This document shows positions 10,376 through 22,734 of a stretch of 64,000 bases of DNA, in pieces. A program made the position numbers and the translations under genes. This DNA comes from Rhyacophila brunnea (lineage: Eukaryota; Arthropoda; Insecta; Trichoptera; Rhyacophilidae), in contig JAGYXB010000968.1 in assembly GCA_022495005.1 (NCBI GenBank), positions 472,856 through 536,855 on the forward strand, given 5' to 3'. Below the pieces are notes generated by a model. That model had not been told where the DNA came from, did no database searches, and saw nothing but the letters and a program-made list of their open reading frames with translations. The first letter of the stretch is position 1, and the number at the start of each line of letters is the position of its first letter.

Positions 10376-13300
10376 TCAAGGATACATTTCTTTCTCGTCT
10401 AGTAGAATGTCCATGTCCTTCATAGCCTTCTCGTACCAGCCAATCTCCGAGTTGGTCTTTCTGGACTTGAGTTCCAAGAGATCCAAATCTCTCGCTAAGT
10501 TGACTCGCTGCTTTGTAGCTGAGAGGAGAGCATCAGGCACAGGGAAATGAGGTAAGTCTTCAGCTATGATTGTAAAAAAAACAACCGCATTGTAACTTAT
10601 TGCATGACTATGTTCTTCTAACTAATAATATACCAGTGACATGGATAGGAGGAAGCTTAAGAAAAACACAAAAAATTGCAGTTTTGACGCTTATTTGCAT
10701 ACCAAATGTAACGAATAAAACAAAATATTAAATTTTTAATGATATACAGTAGAACCTCATTTGTAAGAAGACTGATAATTCGAAATTCGCCGTAATTCGA
10801 AATTTTCGCGAAAAAAAAGTCCCTCGAACATTATTTTACCTTTAATTCAAATTTCGAAATCGAAGTCCTGGCATATAAAAATATTCAATAAATCGTAATA
10901 AAGTACACTATTTCATGAGCCAGTCATTGAAAATTGTGACCGACTTTTCTAAAAACATCAAAAATTACTTATTTTATGATGGCAATAAAAATAATCCTGA
11001 CATTTTATGACCCTATTCGGTAGGCACATCAATGATCAGAAACGAAATTAATGAAAATGAAAAAATTTTAATATTTTTCCCCATACAATTTGTAATTCGA
11101 ATTTTTTTTTTCAATTTTCGGTCCCATGGAATTCGTATTAACGAGGTTTTACTGTATGTATACTTAATCTTAAACTTATCGTGGAAAAATCAGGATTTAA
11201 GAAATTGTAGTATAGTGCATTTTGCGATTTGCATTACTGGGGGATTACAGATAATTTCACAACTAGTGAGAGTAGAGCCTTAAATAGACAGTGTTAGATA
11301 TTACTTATGTTATCATCAGCATTATCTTACTTTTGGAGAGTGTTCGACATAGTCTCATGTAGTTTTGAACTTCTCCTGGCTCCATTATTAATATTGTGAT
11401 TCCTTCTTTGCTGGCTCGAGCAGTTCTTCCACTTCTATGGACGTAATTCTAAAATCGTAATAAAGTGAATTATGTTCCCATACATATTCGAAGACAATTT
11501 ATTTAATTTTAAAAAGTGTGGATAAAAATATACGAAAATCTCTAAATAAATTATGGTAAAGTAATTTTTCATATATCAGAATTAACGTTTGGAGTAAAAG
11601 TTATAAACAAATGAGAAAAGTTGTTATGTAAAAAAGGAATTCATAATATACCTCAGCTGTTCTAGGAACTTGATAATGAATGACATGTTCTACATTTGGA
11701 ATATCTAAACCTCTAGCAGCTACATCAGTGGCCACCAGTAAACCGTGTGGACTGTCTCGGAACCTGTAATAGAAATTGGTTAATAAGAAATCAACTTCAA
11801 ATCAGCAATATTATTTTTGGTTTCAACATAGATTTTCATGTTCACAACATCGCATAGAAAATAGTTTAAATTTATTTTTACTTGTCCAAATTTTTCAATC
11901 GTTGTCTCTGCTGCATATTGGCATGGATTGGTAGAGGTTTACACTGCAATAGGCCAAACAGTTGAGCCAACCTGCAAAAATAGTAGACATATTTAATTCC
12001 GCAATATTATTGTCTATGAAAGGGAAATTTATAAATTATCGTGAATGTACTTTGGTAAACATTAAATAAAAATAAGATTTATTACCTTTTTACACATCCA
12101 ATTGAATTACAAAAAACGATTGTTCTCCCAGGATGTCTTTGCAGAACGTAATAAAGATAATAATCCTTGTGGTCAATTGGGCACATGATACGACATTCCG
12201 TTAATGTATTTGAAGAACCTAAAAAAACAACAGTAAATAAATTTTAATAATGTAATTTAACGAAAGAATGCCAACAGAAACAAATAATGGTATATCTAAT
12301 AAACAAAAGTATCTACCACATAAAATATAATAATTCATGATAAATAATCACCTTGGTTTTTAGTAGTGACATCGACAATTTTGGGATCTGTGATTCCAAG
12401 CATTTCAATAACCTGTTTAAGTTTTTGTTCTGATGTTAATTTTTGTGGTTTCCTATTGATCATCTGTAAAATTCAACATATAATAAATAAGACCACTTTT
12501 CATTAATAAGGTACATAAATTGTGAAACATACACTTTGCCGTTAACAACTCATGTTTGCTTGCAGTTATATTTAGTAATTTTATGGTGAACCGGCTATAC
12601 CTTTCCTTTCTTTGTAACCTTCTTTCCCTTAAGATGTCGAGGTAGCTCATGAACCATTGTGAGAGTAGCTGAGAAAACAAAGTTCTGCCGTTTGGCACGT
12701 TTCTGTTCATCATCATTGATTCTGTCGAGCAGAAAATGCAGTTCTTCAAAGTGGCCTCGCTCGATCATACGGTCCGTCTCATCTATTGCCAAATACCTAA
12801 AGAGAAGATAAAGAATTTGTAATTTACATTTGTGTTGTATTAAATTTAAATGTCAACCCTCAATTTCTGTTTTGTTATTGTTGAAATTTCAAAGTCAAGT
12901 GATTATGCGTTTGGCCGGATGACTCGAATCAAACAATCAATCTCATCTACCTTTACCCACCTTGTCAAGTACAGTAAAACCTCGAAATTAATGAAAATCG
13001 AAATATGAAATGTATGGGGGGAAAATATTAAAATTTTGAAATTTTTTTTTTTTTTGATTTTCATTAATTTTGTTCATATTTCGTTTCGATCATAGATGTG
13101 CCTATGAAATTTCCGATTCCGTGTGTGTTAATGGGTCATAAAATATCAGGATTATTTATATTACCTTCTTAAAATAAGTGATTTATGATGTTTTAAGAAA
13201 AATCTGTCACAATTTTCAATGACTGGCTCATGATATAGTGTACTTTATTACAATTTATTGAATATTTTTGTATGCCAGGACTCTGAAATCATTTCAAATT

Positions 13301-16300
13301 ACAAAATTCAAATTAAAGGTATGGTTCTATATGAAAATAATGTTCAAGGGACTCTTTTTTACGACAATTTCAAATTACGGCGACTTTCGAAATATCCTAT
13401 ACCTATATCCTATCCTACCCTCTATCAATATCCTATATATTATAAGGTTAAAGGTGTGATATTCTGCAGTAGTTTTACAAATTTAGGATATAAATTCAGT
13501 GTATTATTGTATTTTTCTAATACATCTATTTGAATTATGGATTTGTCAAGTATCGACACACAATAATCAAAAATTACATTACACAACTACATATTTTTTA
13601 ATGTTAACCACTCATTCAAGAAAATACTTTTTTTGCTATTAGACCAAATTTGTGATGTATTTATCTCATTTATCTAACATCGACCCGCCATGCCGGGCCA
13701 CCTGTGAGCCAGGGCCCCCAGGCTAGAGCCCTGTCAACCCTTTCCTTGTGGGGGCCATGGCCTCAATGGTGCATTTGGTAGCGCACTTGGTTAAGCAAAA
13801 GATTAATGGTTTGCGACGATGATGATTTTTCGCTACAAATCAGCCGGATTCACTCTACCGTCGAAATTGCTAAAAAAGTTACACTCCAGAAATTTGTAAG
13901 TAAATATGTACCTGATATCAGTAACTTGTGAAAGGTGATCGTTGCCCTGTTGAATCATCTCCCAGAGTCGTCCCGGAGTGGCCACAACTATTTCTGGACC
14001 ATGCTTCAGCATTCTCTCTTGTTTTACTTGAGCCATACCTCCAACCACAACCGCTATTCTGATATCTATAATTCAGAAAATTATCGTTTCATATTCATAT
14101 TCTTAAAATGAAACTATATAATATATATATATCATATGGTAAGGATACGTAAAAAAAACTTAGCAAGTAAGTACCTATGTTTAACCTTTTCAACGCGTCT
14201 GGCATGTAAACATGCCATAGACTTTATCTCGTATTTTCGACCTAACTAGAAAGAGACACTTGTGGATAATATGCTTTAAAAATTAGTTCAAACCTTTAGG
14301 TAGACATATCAGGCAACAGATCATAAAAATGTCAAGTAAAACACAAGGAAATATATTTTTGAAAAGAACACTCCTTATTCAGTCATTTGAATCGCACGCC
14401 ATTGCAAAGACGGGTGTACTCGATGCATCACCAGGGTATCAAAAAAAACATTGCTCATACATCAAAAAGTGTGCATCGATATTATTTTTTTTTACCTTTT
14501 AATTAATTATGTATTACGATTACATTAGTGTTAAGTGATTTGTAATCTGGATAGAAACATTTTGATGATTTGTTTTTAGTGTTTTTTGTCATTATAAATA
14601 TATGTGAAATAATTATTTAACCCGCCAAAATGTCACTACCACACAATATTATCGAAAGTGAAGATAAATTCGACGTTGGCGAAGTCATTGAAAACGTTGA
14701 CCACATACAACCTCATGAAATTCCAAGTATTTCAACCAATACATCTGACTTTCTAGCTTATTGGACATCCGGACCCTTTATTCCAATCATACATGAGTTT
14801 GATGGCAATTCATCAGGTAATCAATCTTTTTCGACAGAACACTGCACAGAACTTGATTTTTTTTGAACATTTTTTAAATCAAGATATGAGTAAAATTGTC
14901 CTTGAGATAAATAAATTCTATCATACTGTAGTTAAAAAACGAGATCTAACTCAAAAATCTCGATTTCATAAATGAGTAGATACATCTATCGAAGAGATGT
15001 ATTTATTTATTACTGTTACTATGTTGATGACGAGAAATCGTCATCTTACCTTAGAAGGACATTGGTCAACAAACCCGGAAACTTTACAGTTCCATTTTCG
15101 GAAAAACAATGACTCGAGACCGATATCAAATTTTACTCAGCATGCTACATTTTTCTGATCCTGAAACTCAAATTCCCGGTATTAAGGGCCCACATGCACC
15201 AAATGGAGTTTTATGGTATTTTCAGATCATAATCCTGGACATTCCTTAAACGTTGTAGATAATCTATTTATATAATTTTGAAGCCTTATTATCCTTTATA
15301 TTTATTTTAAACATTTGGTGACTGCATAAAGTATTTTTATTACATAAAATAGTATTCTTTTAAACCTCTCAATCTAATGTTTTAGAATATAGTCATATTT
15401 CAGTACATCCATGTGCAGTAGTGTTAAGATTTTTTATATTTGTTAATTTTTAAACGCATTTATAGTAAAATTTATGTTAACATTATTGTAGTGAAATATT
15501 TACGATAAAATTTATATTTATAATCTCTGTGATCCCAAATTTGTCAAGAATTAGGCATTATATTGTTCAAAAATGGGCAAGATTACCACATTTCAAAATA
15601 ATTCTAAAGATACTGATTATAAGCTATGCCTTTGACCATTCAGATGTGATAAAACATCCTACGAATAACGATTGTTTTATAATAATTATTGACCTAAGAA
15701 TAAGGTAGTATTTTTTTGAAATATGCCATTTCCAATTGGCATTTCCCAGTGGTTAAGCTACAACATACGGCCGTAGCCATAAATTGACAAACGATAAATG
15801 AAGTAGGGAGTATGATCATGTTAATGGGCATGTTTGAACATGTACCTAACCGAATTCTTTTTTTTTTAAACGGTACATGTTGCACTGTGTGAAATGCAAA
15901 ATCTGGATCACAAAAAATGACTCAATTGGAGTACATACAAAACTTAAATCAATTAAAATATAACAGATTCTATTTTGCTATTTTTGTAATACCTAAAAAT
16001 TATTAGAAGGATTAAAACTCACCTGTATATTTGGCTGCGGCCACTAGATGGTTCTTGACTTGGATAGCCAATTCCCTCGTCGGTGTTAAAATTAATGCAT
16101 ACAGTGGTTTCAGTTTCCGACGTTTTACCACAATTTCTGGCATAGCAATGTCAATGTTGTCTATAACTTTCACACACCCAATGCCTGTAAAACAAGAATA
16201 CTTTATTCTATCTGCAAAACCAGGTGAAGAAGTCCATTAAAACTATATTCATGGGGCATGGGTGTTTAATTTTTAATGTCAATTTTAACTAGAGATACCT

Positions 16301-19300
16301 AGCAAGAGCATGTTTTAACTCATTTGTCAGTTTTGGCTTATTCATTCAACATCAATTTAAATGGTGGATGTTATGACAACTTCACATAATAATACATTCA
16401 TACATTGGATTCAAATAGATGACTGTTAACTGAAAATTTTTCATAAGAAATTTCTAGTTCAGGTCCGGAATCGCGCATTTGCTAGTTCAATACATTACTA
16501 ACTGAGGCAGCGTATGATTTTATTATTCAGGACTGTAATATTTTTTAATTAACACATTGATTTCTTGAATTATAAAATAATACAATAACAACAGAAACCT
16601 TCTTCATTGACTCCACTGGTTTTTTCTTCACGTTCCTCGAAATCTGACTCGTTATCAACTGATTCATCTCCAGTTCCGTCCCCATGACTTTCATTATCGT
16701 CTCCACTTTCATTGCTCTCTATTCCAGTATCACTTTCTTCATTGGATTTTTTTTCTTCTTTGATACTTTCCTCTCCATCTTCATTGTCTTCATCCATGCT
16801 TTCATCTTCTTCTGCAGATCCCATTTCCTCATCATCAGAAGAATCTATATTACCGTCATCAAAATCAATAGATTCCGCTTCGCTGTTGTCTTCCATGTCA
16901 GAATTTTGCTCATCAACTTCTTTGAATCTCAAATTTTTGTTCTTCTTTCCCGCCTTTTTCATGAGGCTTCTTCTTTCTTCCAGACTTAATTTATTCATAT
17001 TGATTATCTTTGTTTTCTTTTCGAATGGATCTGATTTTTTACTCGTAATATCTCCTTCTTCCAATTCTTCATTGTAATTTTCTTTCAGCTGGAGTATGCC
17101 ACTTAATATTGGTATGCCAAAGGCTAAAGTCTTACCGCTGCCCGTTTCCGCGGCACCGAGAATGTCCCGTCTTCCTATAAATTTTAATAATAATGGCATA
17201 TGAAGAAGTAAAATAAATAGATAAATAAATGCATTCCAAGAAAAACATAAGATGAAAATTTTGATAAAAAAATAGTAGGTAATGCAAAAGATTTGACAAA
17301 TGAAGGGCTCGGAAATAAATGACGTTTAGTGATAACTGCTTGGACAGAGATACATGCTACTGATTTTCCAAAAAAATCAGATTTCGTATTTTTTTAATAA
17401 CCAAATTGGATAGAATAATAATAAAAAATATCATTAATATTGAATATCAAAAGAACATAGTAGATTTTATGGAAAATCGGTGGACTATATTGATGTTCCA
17501 ACATTTGTCGTTTAATATTATTTACTACAAACCTCTTCACATTATAGTACACGGTCTTGTTTGACAGCAACATTCAAGTGCAACAGTTAGCTAATAGGAC
17601 TGTTAAAAATCGCAGCACATTTGGCTCATAGCCTGCCAAGTATGTATATTGAAAAAAAATATTCTATAACGTTCAAAAGATTGACTCATTGTCAATACAA
17701 ACAACCAAATAATTGTTCAACCATTCTTTATTTTTTCAAATTATTGGAGTTTTACTACGATATAGGCTTGTAGGCGAAAATAGGTACTTTATTTTTTACT
17801 TTTAAATGAATATCAACATAATATTTAGTAAAATATAATAAGATAAAATAAATTATTTCAATAACCTAACATGGCTGCAGGAAGGGTCAGCTCTTGAATA
17901 GCAGTCGGTGTAACAAACTTCTGTACGGCAAGACTCTTCATTATAACTTGTGGAATTCCGAATTGAGACCACGCTACCATTTCACTCATATCAATGCCGG
18001 AATCTGATAGAGATTCATCTTCATCTTTCGGTGTTGCGTATTCGGCTTTAGACTCATCATCAGAACTTGAGCTCTCATTTTCTTCATCAACAATTTTCGC
18101 TTTCTTATCTTTTGGTTTTCTTTTCTTTATTAATTTTTTCTTAGATTTCTTTTCCGTCACATCACCAGTTGGTTTAATTCTATTGTCTTTTTTGTTTTTT
18201 ACAGATTGCCTTTTAGAGGGAGTCAATGACATGTTAGGTTTCAATTCTTCGACTTGGAAGTCTCCGTTTGATTCGGGTTTGAACCTTTTCCGATGGGCGA
18301 TCTCTGGTGTCTTTGATGGAGGACCTTTTCGTTTTTTTGGGAAGTCAGCCTAAAATTCAAAACAACAGGTACTTACTAGTAAAAGAATTAAACAATAATA
18401 CTTTTGTTAATTTACTTAGTATAGTTCCATTGTCATGGTAAAAAACCAATCAAGTACGTACAATTATACCTCACAAACGGCCACTCATTTTGGATCATGG
18501 GATTACTTCGATTTACAGGCCAATTTTTTGATTTATTTCTTTACGCATAAAAATATTGGGAAAATAAACAATTGGGAATAGAAATATTTGGACCGAATGC
18601 AGAACAATAACGGGTCATGAACACCTGCATTATAAATTTCTAAAAATGCCACATAACAGGAATTACTTTGTCAACAGTTGAGCTCGAAGGATTTGTCAAA
18701 AGCTGCGATACTGCTTCAATAACTCACTATTTTCATAGCTCTTACTCTATTTTAATCTATGCATCACATTTAGGCGTTACTTAGATTTAAAGTATTTCGG
18801 CATTTAACAAATTCAGCATAGAATAAAAGGCAAGTGGTTTTGAGTCAAAGAATGTATTGGTAATGATAATCTCCAATCAACGGAATAGGATTCTTTAAAA
18901 TTAAGAAATATTAGCACAAGAAATATTTGCTGCCGGCCTTTGTCCGCATTGGAATTTTTAATTTTATGGTAACTACATATTTATCCACTGTGAACATTTT
19001 CATTCTCCTCAAAAATACATGTAATTGGAGACTTCACTAAGACGACATGAATTTCAGACAAAATCTATAGTGAATTCTCGGTAATTCTTGGAACACTTCA
19101 ATGAACATAAAAAAATCGTTAAAAAATTGTTTCTATACATAGTTTCTGTCACCCTGCATGTGCTACTGGCGTACATAAGATGATACGAGGGTGGGTCAAT
19201 AATTCCTTAGAAAAAAGCATTAAAACAGTTTTTATTTTTGTATTTTTTTTTTATTTCTCAACATAATCTCCTTGGAGCTCAATACACTTGGTTAGACGTT

Positions 19301-21737
19301 TCTCAATTTTTTTAAAACCGTCAGAAAAATAAGTTTTCAGAAGGTCCTCAAAATAAGCATTTGTCCGATCGATGACTTCTTCATTTGAAAAAAAACGTTG
19401 TCCACTTAGCCATTTTTTTAAGTTTGGGAAAAGGAAAAAGTCACTGGGGGCTAAATCTGGCGAATACGGTGGGTGGTCGACCAATTCGAACTTCAATTCT
19501 TCAATTTTAGCCATTGATCGTAAACATGTGTGAACACGGGCATTGTCCTGATGAAAGAGGATTTTTTTCCTGTTTAAATGAGGCCGTTTTTCTTCAATTT
19601 TGTTTTTAGCTGGTCCAATAAAGATGCATAATAATCCCCTGTTATTGTTTTTCCTTTTTCCAAATAGTCAACGAAAATAATTCCACGTGCATCCCAAAAT
19701 ACAGTAGCCATAACCTTACCAGCTGATTTTACTGTTTTCGCCTTCTTTGGACATGGTTTGCCTTCGCAATCCACTGCTTTAAAAAATTCATCCGGATTGC
19801 GTTGCATGAGCGACAACAGGGCTTTAGAGGCCACCACCCTATTGCGTTTATTGTCGACTGTGAGCAAACGCGGCACCCATCTTGCAGAAACATTTTTCAT
19901 GCCCAATTTGTCATGTAAAATAGAAATGATGCTACCTTTTGAGATCCCTGTAACCTCAATTATCTCACTCAACTTTAATCTTCGGTCACTTAACACCATA
20001 TCGTGGATTTTATTGATCATTTCTGGTGTAGTCACCTCTACAGGACGTCCTGAGCGTGGTTCATCCTTTGTTGATGTACGACCACGTTTAAATTCATTTA
20101 ACCAGTTATAAATAGTTGCAAGTGAAGGAGCAGATATGCCGTGAACTAAATCCAACTCATTTTTTATTTCCTTTGCTGTTAACCCTTTTATATTAAAATG
20201 TTTAATAACAGCTCTAAACTCAATTTTCTCCATTTTCCATTTTTCCATTTTCCACAAGCAAATTTTTTTTTTAAATGTACGAGAAACACACAACAACCCG
20301 ACCAATCTGATTGAAACTTCGCAGCATACTGAATCGGTAGTGCCGCTGCATGAAAACAAACCGCTTACAGTACTAGTCGCGCCACCTGTCGGCTTTTCTA
20401 AGGACTTATTGACCCACCCTCGTACAATTGATTGCGTCACCTATAATTTTTTAAACAATGTACAGTTTGTCACCTTTTGTATGCGCTTGAGGATGGTGGA
20501 AGGTGGTTTACTCGCTGTTTAAATTTGGAGTTCTACTTTGTTTTTACATAGTTTATTTGTGAATTATTTACTCCCAAAATGGCTAGTAAGAGCGTTAAAA
20601 ATAAGTGAGAGACACAATAAAGATGAAAATAAAAATAATAAAATAGCATGATTGCGAGAAAACAGTGTCACAGACTTGTCACGGGAACTTCACGAACGGA
20701 ACACGGGAAAAGGAATTATCCTTAAGGTTTGAAGAAGGAGGGTGACAACTGTAATCAAAATTTTAATGCAAGCTCCGATTGGTCTGAAAGATTTAAAAAA
20801 ACGTGGAAGCTATCATGTGAAGATAGATTCAAGTAGAAGCTAAGTGCATGCCCAGGTTAAAGCATGTAAAGATCGTGTAACCCTTTTGTTGGGTTCAAAT
20901 GTCACTGGTTATAAACTGAAGCCTTTTTTGATTTATCATTGTAAAAGTCCAAACGCCTTCAAGGGAATCGATAAGTCTACTTTACAGCTACATTATGGTT
21001 GGAATAAAAAGGCATGGATAAAATGGCCTTTTTTAAGACTGGTTTAACAACTGTTTCATTCCAGAAGTAAAGAAATATTGTGATGAAAAAGACAATAATA
21101 TGCTTTTAAAATGTAGCTAAATCAATGATGCAATTCAAAAATATGTACTCAGACACTGATAGGTCTTGGAAGGTACGCCGCCTCATTCAACAAGCCTGTT
21201 ATAATGAAATTCGACCTTCAGCTATTTCGAAAAACAACCTAGGTGGCGGAATGAAACCTCATCGTAAGTCGAGAACTCACTGTATAGCCAAAACGAGAGA
21301 TAAACCACAATGCAAAAATCACAACACTACCAAACTCTGATACAAAACAAAAACACTGGAAAGCAAACAATTAAGTGCAATATCAATTAGATTTGTCAAT
21401 TATAATTGTTTTATAATTAGAAACAAATGAAGTAAAACATTGTAAAAAAATGTTTTTTTTATAAGGAAGATTATTTAGCAATAAAAAAAACGATTCCACT
21501 GAAAGTGGCAGAAATTGTCAATTCCTGGAATAATCACGACAGTGAGAAAATAGCATTAAATGTATGAAAGGTGCCAACCTCGTAGTCTACTTTTCTGGGT
21601 CTTCTCTTGGAGACAACTGTATAGTCTGTGCATTCTTCGATGCCAATCAGCCCTTCGAAATTTACATCTTTACCAGGTGGGCCGAAATCTTCAAATTTGA
21701 CTGTCTTCCATTTGCATTTATCCAAATTTCCATTCAT
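10376..21737 (-). CDS. DDX24: ATP-dependent RNA helicase DDX24 (Mak5 family), 12 exons
   Basis: Exons (minus): 21737-21579, 18349-17866, 17174-16599, 16184-16023, 14065-13912, 12796-12601, 12463-12352, 12218-12086, 11971-11882, 11763-11652, 11448-11331, 10563-10376. All junctions are GT-AG and in phase, giving 827 residues. Exon 1 has the family start (WKTVKFED ... [12 protein letters not shown]). Helicase motifs: Q motif at the end of exon 2 (TPTAIQE), motif [10 protein letters not shown] (about 222-230), Ia PTRELA (441-446), ATPGRLWE, motif II DETD (517-520), SAT (554-556), [10 protein letters not shown] and HRSGRTAR (730-737). Between motifs I and Ia lies a long Asp/Glu/Ser-rich insert (exon 3), as in vertebrate DDX24. 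The C-terminus stops soon after the helicase core (about 62 residues), much shorter than the human tail. The likely role is large-subunit ribosome assembly in the nucleolus, by family. Intron 1 holds a mariner and a Tigger relic. Confidence 0.95.
10747..11154. mobile_element. pogo/Tigger-type MITE in a DDX24 intron (copy 1)
   Basis: The left end is CAGTAGAACCTCATT and the right end, inverted, is CAGTAAAACCTCGTTAATAC. TA lies at both sides (10745-10746, 11155-11156). This is the pogo TIR and TA target. The interior shares long words with the copy at 12972, such as ATAGTGTACTTTATTAC (in one orientation) and the segment with GTGCCTAC. Confidence 0.75.
12972..13400. mobile_element. pogo/Tigger-type MITE in a DDX24 intron (copy 2, inverted)
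   Basis: It starts CAGTAAAACCTCGAAATTAA after TA and carries the same interior as 10747-11154 in the opposite orientation (AATTTTCAATGACTGGCTCATG, trimmed to the shared core CAATGACTGGCTCATGA). The far end is eroded, so the right limit is approximate. Confidence 0.65.
13676..13830. repeat. GC-rich repeat-like patch in a DDX24 intron
   Basis: A GC-rich patch (GACCCGCCATGCCGGGCCAC ... GGGGGCCATGGCC) in an AT-rich intron. The ACGATGATGAT tail resembles a retroposon end. The family is not recognised. Confidence 0.3.
14181..15245 (+). mobile_element. piggyBac relic in a DDX24 intron
   Basis: The left side shows TTAA followed by CCTTTTCAACGCG, which fits a piggyBac TTAA target and end. From 14630 the plus strand reads broken piggyBac transposase pieces: a degenerate acidic N-terminal part, then [32 protein letters not shown] and EGHWSTNPE. 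These match the order seen near the start of piggyBac transposases. Stops and frame changes occur at about 14866, 14975 and later, and the DDD catalytic core is missing. The right end was not found. Confidence 0.65.
19186..20422 (-). mobile_element. Mariner transposon, 1237 bp, inside DDX24 intron 1
   Basis: Both ends read inward as CGAGGGTGGGTCAATAA(T/G)TCC, about 29 bp with few differences. TA lies directly outside each end (19184-19185 and 20423-20424), the mariner target. The length is normal for mariner. It lies in the same orientation as DDX24 and must be spliced out with the intron. Confidence 0.93.
19251..20248 (-). pseudogene. Mariner transposase, inactivated
   Basis: The likely start is ATG 20248 ([18 protein letters not shown]). 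The N-terminal helix-turn-helix region, the RSGRP linker, the WVPRLL motif and the [11 protein letters not shown] segment are clear. The C-terminal [16 protein letters not shown] motif carries the last catalytic Asp. Two defects are visible. After NPDEFF the frame jumps straight to a segment that ends PKKAKTV, so the stretch that normally holds the first catalytic Asp (VDETW-like) is lost by an in-frame deletion. A frame break near 19515-19575 separates the middle from the C-terminal part. The copy cannot encode a working D,D34D enzyme. Confidence 0.88.
20570..21330 (+). pseudogene. Tigger/pogo transposase relic in DDX24 intron 1
   Basis: Plus-strand fragments resemble the middle of a Tigger/jerky-type DDE transposase. 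The best part (20857-21029) reads [20 protein letters not shown], then [11 protein letters not shown], then [11 protein letters not shown]. It is preceded by an ATG-led basic start near 20580 (MASKSVKNK). Stops interrupt it throughout and the later catalytic part is not recognisable. The orientation is opposite to DDX24. Confidence 0.65.
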
Positions 21738-22151
21738 TTTAACTGTTTTATGTTCTATATGTGGTTGTGGAAATCAACTATATGCAAAGAAAGAACAGTA
21801 TACATATTCAGATCCCCGATACGAATTTGACACTTTGACAACTCTGAACTGAACCTTAACCTCAAAATCACATTCATTAAAAAATAAAACATGGCACGTG
21901 CGTCATTCGTTTTTATGTTGGTATCATTGAAAAATTGCGATGTGAGGGATAGATGTCCGATGTGTGGATACTTGAATTATTATGCACTTATCTGCAAAAT
22001 ATTGATAAATAAACCTAGAATAGTATTTGATTGTTTTGTGTGGGTATACCTATTACCTCTAATATATTTGATTAAAAAAGTACCTAAGACCAATACATTT
22101 TCGTTTTTCTTTTCAAACTTATCCTATTAAAATTGATAAAAAAAAAATATT

Positions 22152-22478
22152 AGGTAAATGTACCGCAGAGGTGGACATGAAATTTTACAACTTTCTTTTG
22201 AGACCAAACCAAACCTATCCAAAGAGATTGGACTCCTACCACAACCTAATATTATATTACCTCATATAATCATAGTTTGTGATAATGGTGTATCAAAATG
22301 TATGAAAATTTCAAAATTCAATTAACGATTATTGACTCGAAAAGCCGATGCGCCGACAGAAAACGGTATTTGAAAATCGGTATCTTTTAGTATCGGAAAA
22401 TTGTTTACGTCATGGAATAAACTGTTTTCGTAAAAAAAATTGTAAAAGCTCGTGTCCACCTCTGCGGCACAATTACCA
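22152..22478. mobile_element. MITE between the divergent promoters
   Basis: Inverted arms of about 40 bp: the left has GTACCGCAGAGGTGGACA and the right, inverted, GTGCCGCAGAGGTGGACA, followed in each by a TTTTACAA segment. The ends read (T)TAGGTAAAT and inverted TTGGTAATT. There is no coding capacity. It ends about 257 bases before the CARM1 start codon. Confidence 0.7.
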
Positions 22479-22702
22479 ATTATTTTATGGACCAAATTTT
22501 ACAAAATTTATAAGAATTATACAAAAGACGTCATATTGTGTTTGGAACTTTAAAAATCTTAACTGGCTATTAAAATATGTCACTAAACTAATGCTAAAAA
22601 GAAAAGGGTTACAACTTCATGTCAAATCATATCGATTGTATTGAAGTTGCAGCTGTATTTTCTTTGTTTGCTCGGTTTGCCATTTCATCCGAACACGGCG
22701 AG

Positions 22703-22712
22703 CGGTCACACT
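22703..22712 (+). promoter_or_regulatory. Motif 1 (M1BP-type) core promoter element of CARM1
   Basis: CGGTCACACT sits 23 bases before the start codon. It matches the core of the insect Motif 1 consensus (YGGTCACACTR) except the last base. Motif 1 is typical of TATA-less housekeeping promoters and lies near the transcription start, so the 5' UTR would be very short. The call rests on sequence match only. Confidence 0.5.
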
Positions 22713-22734
22713 TTGCCGCAAAAAAGCATTAAAA

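Larger units (their letters stand above)
21738..22734. promoter_or_regulatory. Divergent promoter region of DDX24 and CARM1
   Basis: The roughly 1 kb between the two ATG codons should contain both promoters, since the genes point away from each other. It is AT-rich except for the 60 bases before CARM1. About one third is taken up by a MITE (22152-22478). No TATA box is evident near either start. Confidence 0.6.

Noticed and set aside
16684..17077. Plus-strand open frames of 101-121 codons rich in Ser/Phe
   Set aside because: They are the complement of the DDX24 acidic low-complexity exon.
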